The translations under genes and the position numbers were made by a program. Source: Sphingomonadaceae bacterium (GTDB taxonomy: Bacteria > Pseudomonadota > Alphaproteobacteria > Sphingomonadales > Sphingomonadaceae). Taken from it: a stretch of 64,000 nucleotides of DNA. The stretch lies in the NCBI GenBank assembly GCA_029268145.1, contig JAJUHA010000008.1, forward strand, positions 23,755 to 87,754, given 5' to 3'. The notes under the pieces were generated by a model. It was not told the origin of the DNA. It did not search any database and saw only the letters and a program-made list of their open reading frames with translations. This document shows positions 17,730 to 26,654 of the stretch, one piece after another (position 1 is the stretch's first letter; every line of letters begins with the position of its first letter).

Positions 17730-18505
17730 CGCTGGCCGTGCGCATCATTCCCTGCCTCGACGTGGCCGGAGGCCGGGTGGTGAAGGGCGTGAACTTCGCC
17801 GGGCTCGTCGATGCCGGAGACCCGGTCGAGGCGGCCGAGCGCTATGATCGCGAGGGGGCGGACGAACTCGTCTTCCTCGACATCACCGCAACCCACGAGG
17901 ATCGCGGGATCCTCCTCGACATCGTCGAGCGCACGGCGAGGCGCTGCTTCATGCCGCTGACAGTGGGCGGCGGAGTGCGCAGCGCCGAGGACGTGCGGGC
18001 GCTGCTGCGCGCGGGGGCGGACAAGGTCTCGGTCAATTCCGCCGCCGTCGCCCGGCCCGGGCTGGTGGCCGAGCTTGCCCGGAGCTTCGGCGAGCAGTGC
18101 ATCACCGTTGCGATCGACGCGAAGCGGGTGGCGCCGGGGCGATGGGAGGTCTTCACCCACGGCGGTCGTCGTGGCACGGGTGTCGACGCGGTGGCCCACG
18201 CCGCGCACATGGCCCGGCTCGGGGCCGGGGAGATCCTCTTGACCTCGATGGACCGCGACGGCACCCGCGAAGGCTATGATCTCGAACTCCTGCGCGCGGT
18301 GGTCGGCGCCGTGCGGGTGCCCGTGGTGGCCTCGGGCGGCGTGGGGGGGCTCGATCACCTGGTCGAGGGGACAAGGCGCGGCGGCGCCTCCGCCGTGCTC
18401 GCGGCAAGCCTGTTCCACTTCGGCGAGGCGACTATCGCGGAAGCCCGGGCAGCCCTTGCCCGGGCAGGCGTTCCGGTGCGCGCCGGCGCGCCGGTTGCAG
18501 CATGA
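17726..18505 (+). CDS. hisF: Imidazole glycerol phosphate synthase, cyclase subunit
   Basis: 259 residues, the cyclase barrel that joins with HisH to make imidazole glycerol phosphate and AICAR. The catalytic Asp11 is in [19 protein letters not shown], and the second is in [18 protein letters not shown] near 180. [19 protein letters not shown] and [14 protein letters not shown] form the phosphate sites. It overlaps hisA at its start and hisE at its end (ATGA at 18502-18505). Confidence 0.97.
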   Translation: MTLAVRIIPCLDVAGGRVVKGVNFAGLVDAGDPVEAAERYDREGADELVFLDITATHEDRGILLDIVERTARRCFMPLTVGGGVRSAEDVRALLRAGADKVSVNSAAVARPGLVAELARSFGEQCITVAIDAKRVAPGRWEVFTHGGRRGTGVDAVAHAAHMARLGAGEILLTSMDRDGTREGYDLELLRAVVGAVRVPVVASGGVGGLDHLVEGTRRGGASAVLAASLFHFGEATIAEARAALARAGVPVRAGAPVAA

Positions 18506-18837
18506 GCGGGGTCCTCGCGCGGCTGGAGGGGCTGATCGCCGCGCGGCGGGCCGCGCTCACCAGCGATCCGGCGCTGGCCGAGACCAGCTATGTCGCCCGG
18601 CAGCTGGCGAAGGGGCCGACGCGGCTTGCCCGCAAGCTCGGCGAGGAGGCGGTCGAGACCGTCGTCGCCGCGCTTGCCGAGGATGACGCGGCGCTTGCCG
18701 GCGAGGCCGCCGACCTGCTCTTTCACCTGCTGCTCCTCCTTGGCGCGCGCGGCGTGCCGCTTGCTGCCGTGCTGGCCGAGCTCGAGCGGCGCGAGGGCAC
18801 ATCGGGGATCGACGAGAAGCGGGAGAGGCGGACATGA
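18502..18837 (+). CDS. hisE: Phosphoribosyl-ATP pyrophosphatase
   Basis: 111 residues. This is the stand-alone MazG-like HisE that removes pyrophosphate from PR-ATP in the second step of histidine synthesis. The conserved [17 protein letters not shown] and [13 protein letters not shown] helices carry the Glu/Asp metal ligands. It is not fused to HisI, which is absent from the window. It is coupled by four-base overlaps to hisF upstream and to the HIT-family gene downstream. Confidence 0.95.
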   Translation: MSGVLARLEGLIAARRAALTSDPALAETSYVARQLAKGPTRLARKLGEEAVETVVAALAEDDAALAGEAADLLFHLLLLLGARGVPLAAVLAELERREGTSGIDEKRERRT

Positions 18838-19223
18838 GCGTCAGGACCGACCAGCCCTATGACGAGGGCAACATCTTCGCGCGCATCCTGCGGGGCGAGG
18901 TGCCGTGCCGGCGGGTGCACGAGACCGCGCATGCGCTGGCCTTCCACGACATCAACCCGCAGGCGCCGGTGCATGTGCTGGTGATCCCCAGGGGGCCCTA
19001 TGTCTCGATGGCGGACTTCACCGCGCATGCGCCGGCCGAGCTCGTCGCCGGCTTCTTCCGGGCCGTGGGCGAGACGGCGCGGCTCCTCGGTCTCGAGGAG
19101 GGCGGCTATCGCATCCTCGCCAACGCCGGGCCGCACAGCCACCAGGAGGTGCCGCACCTCCACGTCCACATCTTCGGTGGGGCGCCGCTGGGGCCGATGC
19201 TGGCGCGGCGGCCGGCCGCTTGA
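18834..19223 (+). CDS. HIT-family nucleotide-binding hydrolase
   Basis: 129-residue Hint-type histidine triad protein. The N-terminal IFARILRGEVPCRRVHE and HVLVIPRGPYVSMADF blocks, plus the triad NAGPHSHQEVPHLHVHIFGG, are standard. Hint enzymes hydrolyse phosphoramidates such as AMP-lysine. The ATG overlaps the hisE stop by four bases, so it is translated with the histidine genes; the functional link is not established. Confidence 0.94.
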   Translation: MSVRTDQPYDEGNIFARILRGEVPCRRVHETAHALAFHDINPQAPVHVLVIPRGPYVSMADFTAHAPAELVAGFFRAVGETARLLGLEEGGYRILANAGPHSHQEVPHLHVHIFGGAPLGPMLARRPAA

Positions 19224-19272
19224 CACGGGACTGCAACCCGGCTGTTGCGGCCGGACAACGGGGAGACCGCGG

Positions 19273-20733
19273 ATGCTGTTCTGGCGCGTGAAGCCGCTCG
19301 ACCTCATCATGGAGACGGCGGAGAAGAAGGCGCTGACGCGGACACTCGGCGCCTTCCAGCTCACCATGCTGGGCATCGGCGCCATCATCGGCACCGGCAT
19401 CTTCGTGCTGACGGCCGAGGCCGCCACCAAGGCCGGGCCGGCGATGATGATCAGCTTCGTGATCGCGGCCTTCGTCTGCGCCGTGGCGGCGCTGTGCTAC
19501 GCGGAGATGGCCGCGATGGTCCCCGTCTCCGGCTCGGCCTACACCTATTCCTACGCGACCATGGGAGAGCTCATCGCCTGGGTGGTGGGCTGGGCCCTGG
19601 TGCTCGAATATGCCGTGGCCGCGTCCGCCGTCTCGGTCGGCTGGTCGGGCTACATGGTCGGCCTGGTCCGCGAGGTGCTGGGGGTCAGCCTCCCGCAGGC
19701 GCTGACCGCCGGGCCGTTCGACCGCGATCCCGGCATCCTCAACCTGCCGGCGATGGGAATCGCGCTCCTCGTCACCTGGCTGCTCGTCATCGGCACGCGC
19801 GAGAGCGCCCGGTTCAACACCGCCCTCGTCGCCGTCAAGCTCTCCGCCCTGTTCCTGTTCATCTTCCTCGCCGTTCCCGCCATCCAGGCGGAGAATTTCC
19901 AGCCCTTCATGCCCAATGGCTTCTTCGCGAAGAACGTGATCGATCCCATCACCGGAAACATCGCCACCGTGGGAGTGGCGGCAGCCGCAGCCTCGATCTT
20001 CTTCGCCTATGTCGGCTTCGACGCGGTCTCGACCGCCGCCGAGGAGACGAAGAACCCGCAGCGGAACCTGCCCATCGGGCTCATCGGCTCGCTTGCCATC
20101 TGCACCCTCATCTATCTGGTGGTGGCGGCGGCCGCGACGGGCTCGGTCGGTGCCCAGCCCGGCGGCGAGCTCGCCCGCTCGCGCGAGGCGCTCGCCTTCG
20201 TGCTGCGCGAGGTGGGCCACGGCTGGGCCGGGGACCTCGTCGCCATCGCTGCCGGCCTCGCGCTCCCGTCCGTCGTCCTCATGATGATGTTCGGCCAGAC
20301 GCGAATCTTCTTCGTGATGAGCCGTGACGGCCTGCTGCCGGCGGTCTTCTCGAGGATCCACCCGAAATATGGCACGCCGCACGTGGTGACGCTGACGACG
20401 GGGGTGTTCGTCGCGCTGTTCGCCGCGCTGTTCCCGGTCGGCCAGCTTGCCGACATCTCGAACTCGGGCACGCTGTTCGCCTTCTTCACCGTGGCCATTG
20501 GCGTGATGATCCTGCGCCGCACCCAGCCCGAGCGCACCCGCCACTTCCGCACCCCGGCAGTTTGGGTCATCGCACCGCTCGCGGCGGCGGGCTGCGTCTT
20601 CCTCTTCTTCCAGCTTTCGGGGGCCACCGAGCTGATGTTCCTCGGCTGGGCCATCATCGGGCTCATCGTCTACTATGGCTACGGACGCACCCGCAGCCAC
20701 ATGGCAACGGCCCTCGCCCGGCGGACCGGCTGA
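19273..20733 (+). CDS. APC-family (cationic amino acid transporter-type) permease
   Basis: 486 residues with about 12 hydrophobic segments. The N-terminal MLGIGAIIGTGIFVLT is the substrate-binding unwound helix of APC transporters. ASIFFAYVGFDAVSTAAEETKNPQRNLP near 240-265 is the second conserved loop. The overall pattern is that of CAT/YfnA-type amino-acid permeases. ATG at 19273 is preceded by GGGGAGACCGCGG. It lies 50 bases after the HIT gene and could be in the same transcript as the his genes. Substrate specificity is not readable. Confidence 0.9.
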   Translation: MLFWRVKPLDLIMETAEKKALTRTLGAFQLTMLGIGAIIGTGIFVLTAEAATKAGPAMMISFVIAAFVCAVAALCYAEMAAMVPVSGSAYTYSYATMGELIAWVVGWALVLEYAVAASAVSVGWSGYMVGLVREVLGVSLPQALTAGPFDRDPGILNLPAMGIALLVTWLLVIGTRESARFNTALVAVKLSALFLFIFLAVPAIQAENFQPFMPNGFFAKNVIDPITGNIATVGVAAAAASIFFAYVGFDAVSTAAEETKNPQRNLPIGLIGSLAICTLIYLVVAAAATGSVGAQPGGELARSREALAFVLREVGHGWAGDLVAIAAGLALPSVVLMMMFGQTRIFFVMSRDGLLPAVFSRIHPKYGTPHVVTLTTGVFVALFAALFPVGQLADISNSGTLFAFFTVAIGVMILRRTQPERTRHFRTPAVWVIAPLAAAGCVFLFFQLSGATELMFLGWAIIGLIVYYGYGRTRSHMATALARRTG

Positions 20734-20752
20734 TCCCGGATTCGCCCCTTCC

Positions 20753-20781
20753 TTGCCTTCTGCTGCGGCGCACCCTATAGA
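20753..20781 (+). promoter_or_regulatory. Sigma-70-type promoter ahead of the DEAD-box helicase
   Basis: TTGCCT (20753-20758) and TATAGA (20776-20781) are separated by exactly 17 bases in an otherwise very GC-rich gap. They lie about 110 bases upstream of the helicase start, leaving a leader of roughly 100 bases. Long leaders before DEAD-box helicase genes are often used for autoregulation. No specific structure was assigned here. Confidence 0.55.
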
Positions 20782-20889
20782 GGGGCATCGGGTGCGTGAT
20801 CGCGGGCGTGCGCCACAAGGCGCCCCGCTGGCCCGACCAGACCCAGGCACCCCCAGTCATGCGCGGGTGCCCGACAGGAAAGCGTTTTC

Positions 20890-22209
20890 GTGACCAGTTT
20901 CGACGCGCTCGGCCTCGCCGAGCCGCTCCGCCTTGCCCTTGGCAAGGCCGGCTATCTGCAGCCCACCCCCATCCAGCGCCAGGCGATTCCGCCTGCCATG
21001 GCGGGGCGCGATCTCCTCGGCATCGCCCAGACCGGCACCGGGAAGACCGCGGCCTTCGCGCTGCCCATCCTCGACCGCCTCGCCCGCGAGCCCGCGCACC
21101 GGCGCAAGCTCTCGACCCGCGTGCTCGTGCTCTCGCCCACCCGCGAGCTGGCGAGCCAGATCGCCGACAGCTTCCGCACGCTCGGCGCGGGCCTGAAGCT
21201 CCGCATCGAGACCGTCTTCGGCGGGGTTCCCATCGCCCGCCAGATCCGGATGACGGAGTCCGGGCTCGACATCCTCGTCGCCACGCCCGGCCGCCTCCTC
21301 GACCTCGTCGACCGCGGCGCGCTCCTTCTCGACCATGTCCAGATCCTCGTCCTCGACGAGGCCGACCAGATGCTCGATCTCGGCTTCATCCATGCCCTGC
21401 GGAAGCTCCACGGGCTGCTGCCGCGGCGGCGCCAGTCGCTGTTCTTCTCGGCGACCATGCCGCCGGCAATCCGCGAGCTGGCCGGGCGCTTCCTGCACGA
21501 TCCGGTCGAAGTCGCGGTCGCGCCCGCCGCCACCACCGCCGAGCGGGTGGCACAGCGGGTCATCTTCGTGAATCAGGCCGAGAAGCAGGCGCTCCTCACG
21601 CTCACCCTGCGCGACCCGGTCCATGCGAGGACGCTGGTCTTCACCCGCACCAAGCATGGCGCCGACCGCGTCGTCCGGCATCTCGAGGGCGCGGGAATCC
21701 GTGCTGCGGCGATCCACGGCAACAAGTCCCAGCCGCAGCGCGAGCGGGCGCTCGAGGCCTTCCGCAGGGGCGAGCTTCAGGCGCTCATCGCCACCGACAT
21801 CGCCGCGCGCGGGATCGACATCGACGACGTCTCGCATGTCATCAACTTCGAGCTGCCGAACGTGCCCGAGCAATATGTCCACCGGATCGGGCGCACCGCG
21901 CGCGCCGGCCGCGCCGGCGATGCGCTGAGCTTCTGCGCACCCGACGAGCGGGCCTATCTGAAGGACATCGAGAAGCTGACCCGGCAGACGATCACGGCAG
22001 CGCCGCTGCCACCCGATTTCGTGGCACAGGCCGCCCGGCTGCCGAAACCGGTGCACGAGCGCCCGGCGGCGCGGACCGGTGAGCAGCGGCCGGCCCGGCC
22101 GGCTCCGTCTGGCGAGGCACGCGGCGGCGGGGTCGCCGCGCGGCCGCGGCGCTTCGGCACGGGGCGGCGCCGGGGCGGGCGCGGAGGCCCGCGCGCCTCT
22201 GCCGCCTAG
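20890..22209 (+). CDS. DEAD-box ATP-dependent RNA helicase (RhlE-like)
   Basis: 439 residues. The Q motif is YLQPTPIQRQAIP, motif I AQTGTGKTAAFALP, Ia SPTRELASQI, II VLDEADQMLDLGF, III FFSATMP, IV-V LVFTRTKHGAD and IATDIAARGIDIDDVSHVIN, and VI YVHRIGRTARAGRAGDA. A basic, Gly/Arg-rich low-complexity tail (about 400-439) is typical of RhlE-type RNA-binding extensions. The start is a GTG with AGGAAA upstream. The tail-to-tail neighbour shares the stop region (22206-22209). Likely roles are ribosome assembly or RNA degradation. Confidence 0.94.
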   Translation: MTSFDALGLAEPLRLALGKAGYLQPTPIQRQAIPPAMAGRDLLGIAQTGTGKTAAFALPILDRLAREPAHRRKLSTRVLVLSPTRELASQIADSFRTLGAGLKLRIETVFGGVPIARQIRMTESGLDILVATPGRLLDLVDRGALLLDHVQILVLDEADQMLDLGFIHALRKLHGLLPRRRQSLFFSATMPPAIRELAGRFLHDPVEVAVAPAATTAERVAQRVIFVNQAEKQALLTLTLRDPVHARTLVFTRTKHGADRVVRHLEGAGIRAAAIHGNKSQPQRERALEAFRRGELQALIATDIAARGIDIDDVSHVINFELPNVPEQYVHRIGRTARAGRAGDALSFCAPDERAYLKDIEKLTRQTITAAPLPPDFVAQAARLPKPVHERPAARTGEQRPARPAPSGEARGGGVAARPRRFGTGRRRGGRGGPRASAA

Positions 22210-23216
22210 GCCCCGGCGGGGAGCGCGTCGGCGCCGAGGACGGCGGCAACCCGCGCCTTCAGATCCGACTCCGGCCGTGCGCCGTAATGCTCGATCACTT
22301 CGGCGGCCGCGATCGTGCCCATGGTGGCGCATTCGGCAAGCGGCCGTCCGCGCGTGTAGCCGACCAGGAAGCCGGCGGCGAACAGGTCGCCTGCGCCGGT
22401 CGTGTCGAGCACGCGGGCGACCTTCTGGGCCGGCACCGCGTGGCGCTCGTCGCCCTGCACCACCACGGCGCCCTTCTCGCTGCGGGTGACGACGGCAAGC
22501 CGCGCCGCGCGCGCCAGCTCGGCGATCGCGACATCGGCATCGTCGGTCCGGAACAGCGCCTTCGCCTCATTCTCGTTGGCGAAGACGAGGTCGACCGGCC
22601 CGGCAATAAGGCGCAGGAAATCCTCGCGGTGGCCCTCCACGCAGAACACGTCGGAAAGGGTCATCGCGACCGTCCGGCCGGCCGCCCGCGCGATCTCCAT
22701 CGCCCGGGTGCAGGCGCGGATGGGGGCCGGCGGATCCCAGAGATAGCCCTCGAGATAGGTGACGCGCGCCGCCCGGACCCGCTCGGCATCGACGTCTTCG
22801 GCGTCCACCTCCTGGCAGCTGCCGAGATAGGTGTTCATGGTGCGCTGGCCATCGGCCGTCACCAGGATGAGGCACTGGCCGGTGGGCGGGCCGCCGACCG
22901 CGGGCGGCGTGCGATAGTCCACGCCGGCGGCGCGGATGTCGTGGGCGAAGACGGTGCCCAGCTGGTCGTCCGAGACCCGGCCGATGAAGGCGGCGCGGCC
23001 GCCGAGCGCGGCGATTCCGGCGCAGCTGTTGGCGGCCGAGCCGCCTGAGACTTCCCGGCCCGGCCCCATCTTGGCGTAGAGCGCCTGCGCTTCCTCGGCG
23101 GGGATGAGCCGCATCGAGCCCTTGGCGATGCCCTCACGTTCGAGGAACGCCTCGTCCGCCTGGGCGATCACGTCGACGATCGCATTGCCGACGGCGAGCA
23201 CGTCGAAGTCCGGCAT
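22206..23216 (-). CDS. PfkB-family carbohydrate kinase, adenosine kinase-like
   Basis: 336 residues from the ATG at 23214-23216, with AAAGGGGACAGG just upstream. The frame continues upstream without homology. A ribokinase fold begins DVLAVGNAIVDVIAQADEAFL. The first PfkB signature is SGGSAANSCAGIAALGGRAAFIG near 55. The second, with the catalytic Asp, is VLDTTGAGDLFAAGFLVGYTRG near 270. The wording is closest to the alphaproteobacterial adenosine/guanosine kinase-like group, which recycles nucleosides. The exact nucleoside or sugar is uncertain. Confidence 0.88.
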   Translation of the reverse strand: MPDFDVLAVGNAIVDVIAQADEAFLEREGIAKGSMRLIPAEEAQALYAKMGPGREVSGGSAANSCAGIAALGGRAAFIGRVSDDQLGTVFAHDIRAAGVDYRTPPAVGGPPTGQCLILVTADGQRTMNTYLGSCQEVDAEDVDAERVRAARVTYLEGYLWDPPAPIRACTRAMEIARAAGRTVAMTLSDVFCVEGHREDFLRLIAGPVDLVFANENEAKALFRTDDADVAIAELARAARLAVVTRSEKGAVVVQGDERHAVPAQKVARVLDTTGAGDLFAAGFLVGYTRGRPLAECATMGTIAAAEVIEHYGARPESDLKARVAAVLGADALPAGA

Positions 23217-23282
23217 CCTGTCCCCTTTCTGGCGCTTGCCGGGCGCTAGCATCGGCCCCCGGGGCTGGCTAGTCTCCCGCAC

Positions 23283-23651
23283 ATGCACCCGCTTCGCCGC
23301 CCTCCCCGTCCCGCGCTGCTCGCGCTTGCCCTGCTCGGCGGCTGTGCCTCGACCGAGGTTGCCGCGCCGGCGCCGGCGCCGCCGCCGCCCGATCCCGGCC
23401 TCGCCGCGATCCTCGGCCGCGGGCCCGATGTGGCGATCGCGATCGTCGGCCCCAGCCGGCTCGACCGCCGCGAAGGCGAAGCGCGGCATCTCCAGTTCGG
23501 CAGCGCAGCCTGCATCCTCGACCTCTATTACTATCGGGCGGAGGCCGGGAACGCGCAGGTCGCCCGCCACGCCGACGCCCGCCGGCCGGACGGCAGCCCG
23601 ATCCCCGCCGGGGACTGCCTCAGGCTGCTCAAGGCGGCGAAGGCGTCGTGA
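23283..23651 (+). CDS. Small putative lipoprotein
   Basis: 122 residues. The N-terminus MHPLRRPPRPALLALALLGGC is a lipoprotein signal with a lipobox LGGC (Cys21). A Pro/Ala linker follows, then a compact domain containing LQFGSAACILDLYYYR and a final GDCLRLL. I recognise no named family. The paired cysteines in the mature part (AACILD and GDCLRL) could form a disulfide in the periplasm. It is divergent from the PfkB kinase and overlaps the convergent queG by 23 bases. Confidence 0.72.
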   Translation: MHPLRRPPRPALLALALLGGCASTEVAAPAPAPPPPDPGLAAILGRGPDVAIAIVGPSRLDRREGEARHLQFGSAACILDLYYYRAEAGNAQVARHADARRPDGSPIPAGDCLRLLKAAKAS

Positions 23652-24690
23652 GGCGCGCGGCGGCCCAGCGCGCCGCATCCGCGACCGCCGGGTCCGGGTC
23701 GTCGCGCAGCCGCTCGACGGCGGGAAGCAGCGCGGCCTCGCCGCTGTTCCCTGCCGCGTAGAGGCAGTTGCGGACGAACCGGTCGCGCCCCGTGCGCCGC
23801 ACCGGGGTTCCGGCGAAGCGGGCGCGAAAGCCGGCCTCGTCGAGCGCGAGCAGCCCGGCGAGCGCAGGCGCGATGCTGCCTTCGCGGGGGCCAAGCGCCG
23901 GGTCGGCGGGGGCGTGGGCGAACCGGTTCCAGGGGCAGACGGCGAGGCAGTCGTCGCAGCCGTGGATGCGGTTGCCGAGGAGCGGCCGGAGCGCCTCCTC
24001 GACCGGGCCACGATGCTCGACCGTGAGGTAGGAGATGCAGCGGCGCGCGTCGACAAGGTAGGGCGCGACGATCGCGCCGGTCGGGCAGGCCGCGATGCAG
24101 CGGGTGCAGCGGCCGCAGGCGCCGACCGCACCATCCTCCCCGCCGGGCGCAAGGTCGAGGCTGGTCAGGATGGTGGCAAGGAACAGCCAGCTGCCATGGC
24201 AGCGCGAGACGAGGTTGGAATGCTTGCCCTGCCAGCCGATGCCGGCCGCTTCGGCGAGCGGCTTCTCCATGAGCGGCGCGGTGTCGACGAAGACCCGGGC
24301 GTCGCCGCTGCCCGCCTCTCCGAGCAGCCAGCGCGCCAGCCGCCGGAGGCGCGGCTTGATGACCTCGTGATAGTCGCGGCCCAGCGCATAGACCGAGATG
24401 GTGCCGCAATCGGGCCGCTCGGCATTGCGGAACGGATCGACCGGAGGCGTGTAGGGAAAGCCCAGCACCACGGCCGTCCGCGCCTCGGGCCACATGGCGC
24501 GCGGCTGCTCGCGCCTGGGCCCCTCCATCCAGGCCATGCCGCCGTGCATGCCGGCGGCAAGCCAGTCCCGCAGCCGGCGGACGGCCTCTGGCGCCATCTC
24601 CGCCGGCGCGATCCCGACCGCGACGAACCCCAGCGACCGCGCCTCGGCGCGCAGGCGCGCCTCGAGAGGCTCAGAAGTCGGGGTCGTCAT
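23629..24690 (-). CDS. queG: Epoxyqueuosine reductase
   Basis: 353 residues. It reduces epoxyqueuosine to queuosine in tRNA using cobalamin and two 4Fe-4S clusters. The family blocks are present: DCGTISVYALGRDYHEVIKPRL, the catalytic Asp region VFVDTAPLMEKPLAEAAG, IGWQGKHSNLVS, and ferredoxin-like clusters CGRCTRCIAACPTGA and CDDCLAVCPWNRFA. A HEAT-like helical tail (about 300-350) binds tRNA. Its start overlaps the end of the glutathione S-transferase gene by 20 bases, an arrangement I recall from other alphaproteobacteria. Confidence 0.96.
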   Translation of the reverse strand: MTTPTSEPLEARLRAEARSLGFVAVGIAPAEMAPEAVRRLRDWLAAGMHGGMAWMEGPRREQPRAMWPEARTAVVLGFPYTPPVDPFRNAERPDCGTISVYALGRDYHEVIKPRLRRLARWLLGEAGSGDARVFVDTAPLMEKPLAEAAGIGWQGKHSNLVSRCHGSWLFLATILTSLDLAPGGEDGAVGACGRCTRCIAACPTGAIVAPYLVDARRCISYLTVEHRGPVEEALRPLLGNRIHGCDDCLAVCPWNRFAHAPADPALGPREGSIAPALAGLLALDEAGFRARFAGTPVRRTGRDRFVRNCLYAAGNSGEAALLPAVERLRDDPDPAVADAARWAAARLTTPSPP

Positions 24691-25336
24691 AGTGCGCCGG
24701 CGGACGGATGCCTTCCATCCGCTCGCCGAGGATGACGCGCATGGCCGGGCGCGACTTGAGCGCCTGATACCATTGCTTCACCTGGGAATGGCCGGCCCAG
24801 TCGACTCCGGCCAGATAGTCGGCAACCGAGATCTGCGCGGCGGCATGGATGTCCGCCAGACCGAAGGTGGGCCCGGCGAGCCAGCGGCTCTCCATGAGGA
24901 GCGATTCGGCATATTGCAGGTGCGCCTCGCAGGCCCGCGCTGCCTCGCGGATGACGCGCCCGTCGGGCATTTCGCGCACCACCACGCGCTTCCACATCCG
25001 CTCTCGCATCAGCGGCGCCGTCACTTCGGCGAAGAACTTCTCCCGGAACCAGGCGGAAAGCCGCCGGGCCTCGGCCCGCTCGGCGGCACCCGCCCCCAGG
25101 AGCGGCGCCTTCTCCACCGTCTCGTCGAAATATTCGAGGATGGTCGAGGAGTCCGCAAGCACCAGGCTGCCATTCTCGAGCACCGGGGTCTGGGCTGCGG
25201 GATTGAGGCGGGTCAGCGTCTCGCCGCGCTCCCAGGGGAAGCAGTCGACCAGCTCGAACACCACGCCCTTCTCGAGGAGGCCGAACCTGACCGCGCGGGA
25301 GAAGGGACACAGGGTGAACTGGTGGAGCCGCCACAT
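24671..25336 (-). CDS. Glutathione S-transferase-family protein
   Basis: 221 residues from the ATG at 25334-25336 (MWRLHQFTLCPFSRAVRFGL). The thioredoxin-like N-domain carries TLCPFSRAVR at the active-site position, the cis-Pro segment QTPVLENGSLVLADSSTILEY, and then an all-helical C-domain ending in WYQALKSRPAMRVIL. It is translationally coupled to queG. Substrate is unknown; the CPFS motif resembles GSTs that use Cys or Ser rather than Tyr. Confidence 0.9.
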   Translation of the reverse strand: MWRLHQFTLCPFSRAVRFGLLEKGVVFELVDCFPWERGETLTRLNPAAQTPVLENGSLVLADSSTILEYFDETVEKAPLLGAGAAERAEARRLSAWFREKFFAEVTAPLMRERMWKRVVVREMPDGRVIREAARACEAHLQYAESLLMESRWLAGPTFGLADIHAAAQISVADYLAGVDWAGHSQVKQWYQALKSRPAMRVILGERMEGIRPPAHYDDPDF

Positions 25337-25434
25337 CGTGCCGCACCCATAGCGCGGCTGAGGCAAACTGGAAGCTTGGCCCGCCGGAAGGGCGCTGCTA
25401 GCGGAGGTTCAGGGGACAACGGGAGTTTGGCACC

Positions 25435-26631
25435 ATGGATCTCGCCTTTTCGCCCGAGGAGCGCGCCTTCCGCGACGAGGTGCGCAGCTTCATCGCCGAC
25501 AACTATCCGCCCGAGCTGCGCGGCAAGCAGGACGAGGGCGAGGAGCTCGGCAAGGAGGACATGCTCTCCTGGCACCGGGTGCTGGCGCGGAAGGGCTGGG
25601 TGGCGCCGGCCTGGCCGAAGGAATATGGCGGGCCGGGATGGAACGCGACCCAGCGCTACATCTTCTCGGAAGAGCTGGCGCGCGCCGACACCATTCCTGT
25701 CTTGCCCTTCGGCATCAACATGGTCGGCCCGGTCATCTACACCTTCGGCACGCCCGAGCAGAAGGCGCGCTTCCTGCCGCGCATCCTCTCGGGCGACGAC
25801 TGGTGGTGCCAGGGCTATTCCGAGCCGGGCGCCGGCTCCGACCTCGCCTCCCTGCGCACCCGCGCCGAGCGGCAGGGTGACCATTACATCGTGAACGGGC
25901 AGAAGACCTGGACCACGCTTGCCCAGCACGCCGACTGGGGCTTCTTCCTGGTGCGGACCGACCCTGCCGCCAAGCCGCAGGAGGGCATCTCCTTCCTCCT
26001 CATCGACATGAAGACGCCCGGGGTCACGGTGAGGCCCATCATCACGCTCGGCGGCGAGCATGAAGTGAACGAGGTGTGGCTCGAGAATGTGAAGGTGCCG
26101 GTCGAGAACCGCGTGTTCGAGGAGAACAAGGGCTGGACCTGCGCCAAGTTCCTGCTCGCCCACGAGCGCACCGGGATCGCCGGCGTGGCCCGCTCCAAGC
26201 GCGGGATCGAGCGGCTGAAGGCGATTGCCCGGGTCGAGGTGGACGATGACGGCCAGCCGCTCCTCATGAACCCCTTCTTCCGGCGCAAGGTGGCCGATCT
26301 CGAGTGCGACCTGACCGCGCTCGAGTTCACCGAGCTCAGGACGCTCGCCGGCGAGGCGGCCGGCAGGGGGCCCGGGCCGGAGAGCTCGCTCCTCAAGGTC
26401 AAGGGCACCGAGATCCAGCAGCGGATCACCGAGCTGGTGCTGGAAGCGGTGGGCCACTATGGCGCGCCCTATTTCCGCGCCTTCCCGGAGGGTTCGAACG
26501 AGTATCCGATCGGCCCGGCCCACGCCCACCGCGCGGCACCCACCTACTTCAACATGCGCAAGACCTCGATCTACGGCGGCTCCAACGAGATCCAGCGCAA
26601 CATCATCGCGAAGATGGTGCTCGGGCTCTGA
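25435..26631 (+). CDS. Acyl-CoA dehydrogenase, large-subunit type (carries the base)
   Basis: 398 residues. The acyl-CoA dehydrogenase fold is evident: GYSEPGAGSDLASLRT (FAD/substrate loop near 127-142), FLLIDMKTPGVTV and NEVWLENVKVP in the beta domain, and the C-terminal IYGGSNEIQRNIIAK. The MCAD catalytic Glu position (YEG) is Gly here (YGG). However, AHERTGIAGVA near 245 places a Glu where isovaleryl-CoA and long-chain dehydrogenases keep their base. It is followed after 23 bases by a second dehydrogenase gene, a layout matching heteromeric enzymes such as PimC/PimD or mycobacterial FadE pairs. Confidence 0.9.
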   Translation: MDLAFSPEERAFRDEVRSFIADNYPPELRGKQDEGEELGKEDMLSWHRVLARKGWVAPAWPKEYGGPGWNATQRYIFSEELARADTIPVLPFGINMVGPVIYTFGTPEQKARFLPRILSGDDWWCQGYSEPGAGSDLASLRTRAERQGDHYIVNGQKTWTTLAQHADWGFFLVRTDPAAKPQEGISFLLIDMKTPGVTVRPIITLGGEHEVNEVWLENVKVPVENRVFEENKGWTCAKFLLAHERTGIAGVARSKRGIERLKAIARVEVDDDGQPLLMNPFFRRKVADLECDLTALEFTELRTLAGEAAGRGPGPESSLLKVKGTEIQQRITELVLEAVGHYGAPYFRAFPEGSNEYPIGPAHAHRAAPTYFNMRKTSIYGGSNEIQRNIIAKMVLGL

Positions 26632-26654
26632 ACCCGGGCGCAAGGGGAGGACGG

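Noticed and set aside
20857..22332. A 491-codon minus-strand open frame opposite the DEAD-box helicase
   Set aside because: It has no motifs and lies entirely across the helicase, whose full motif series is intact.
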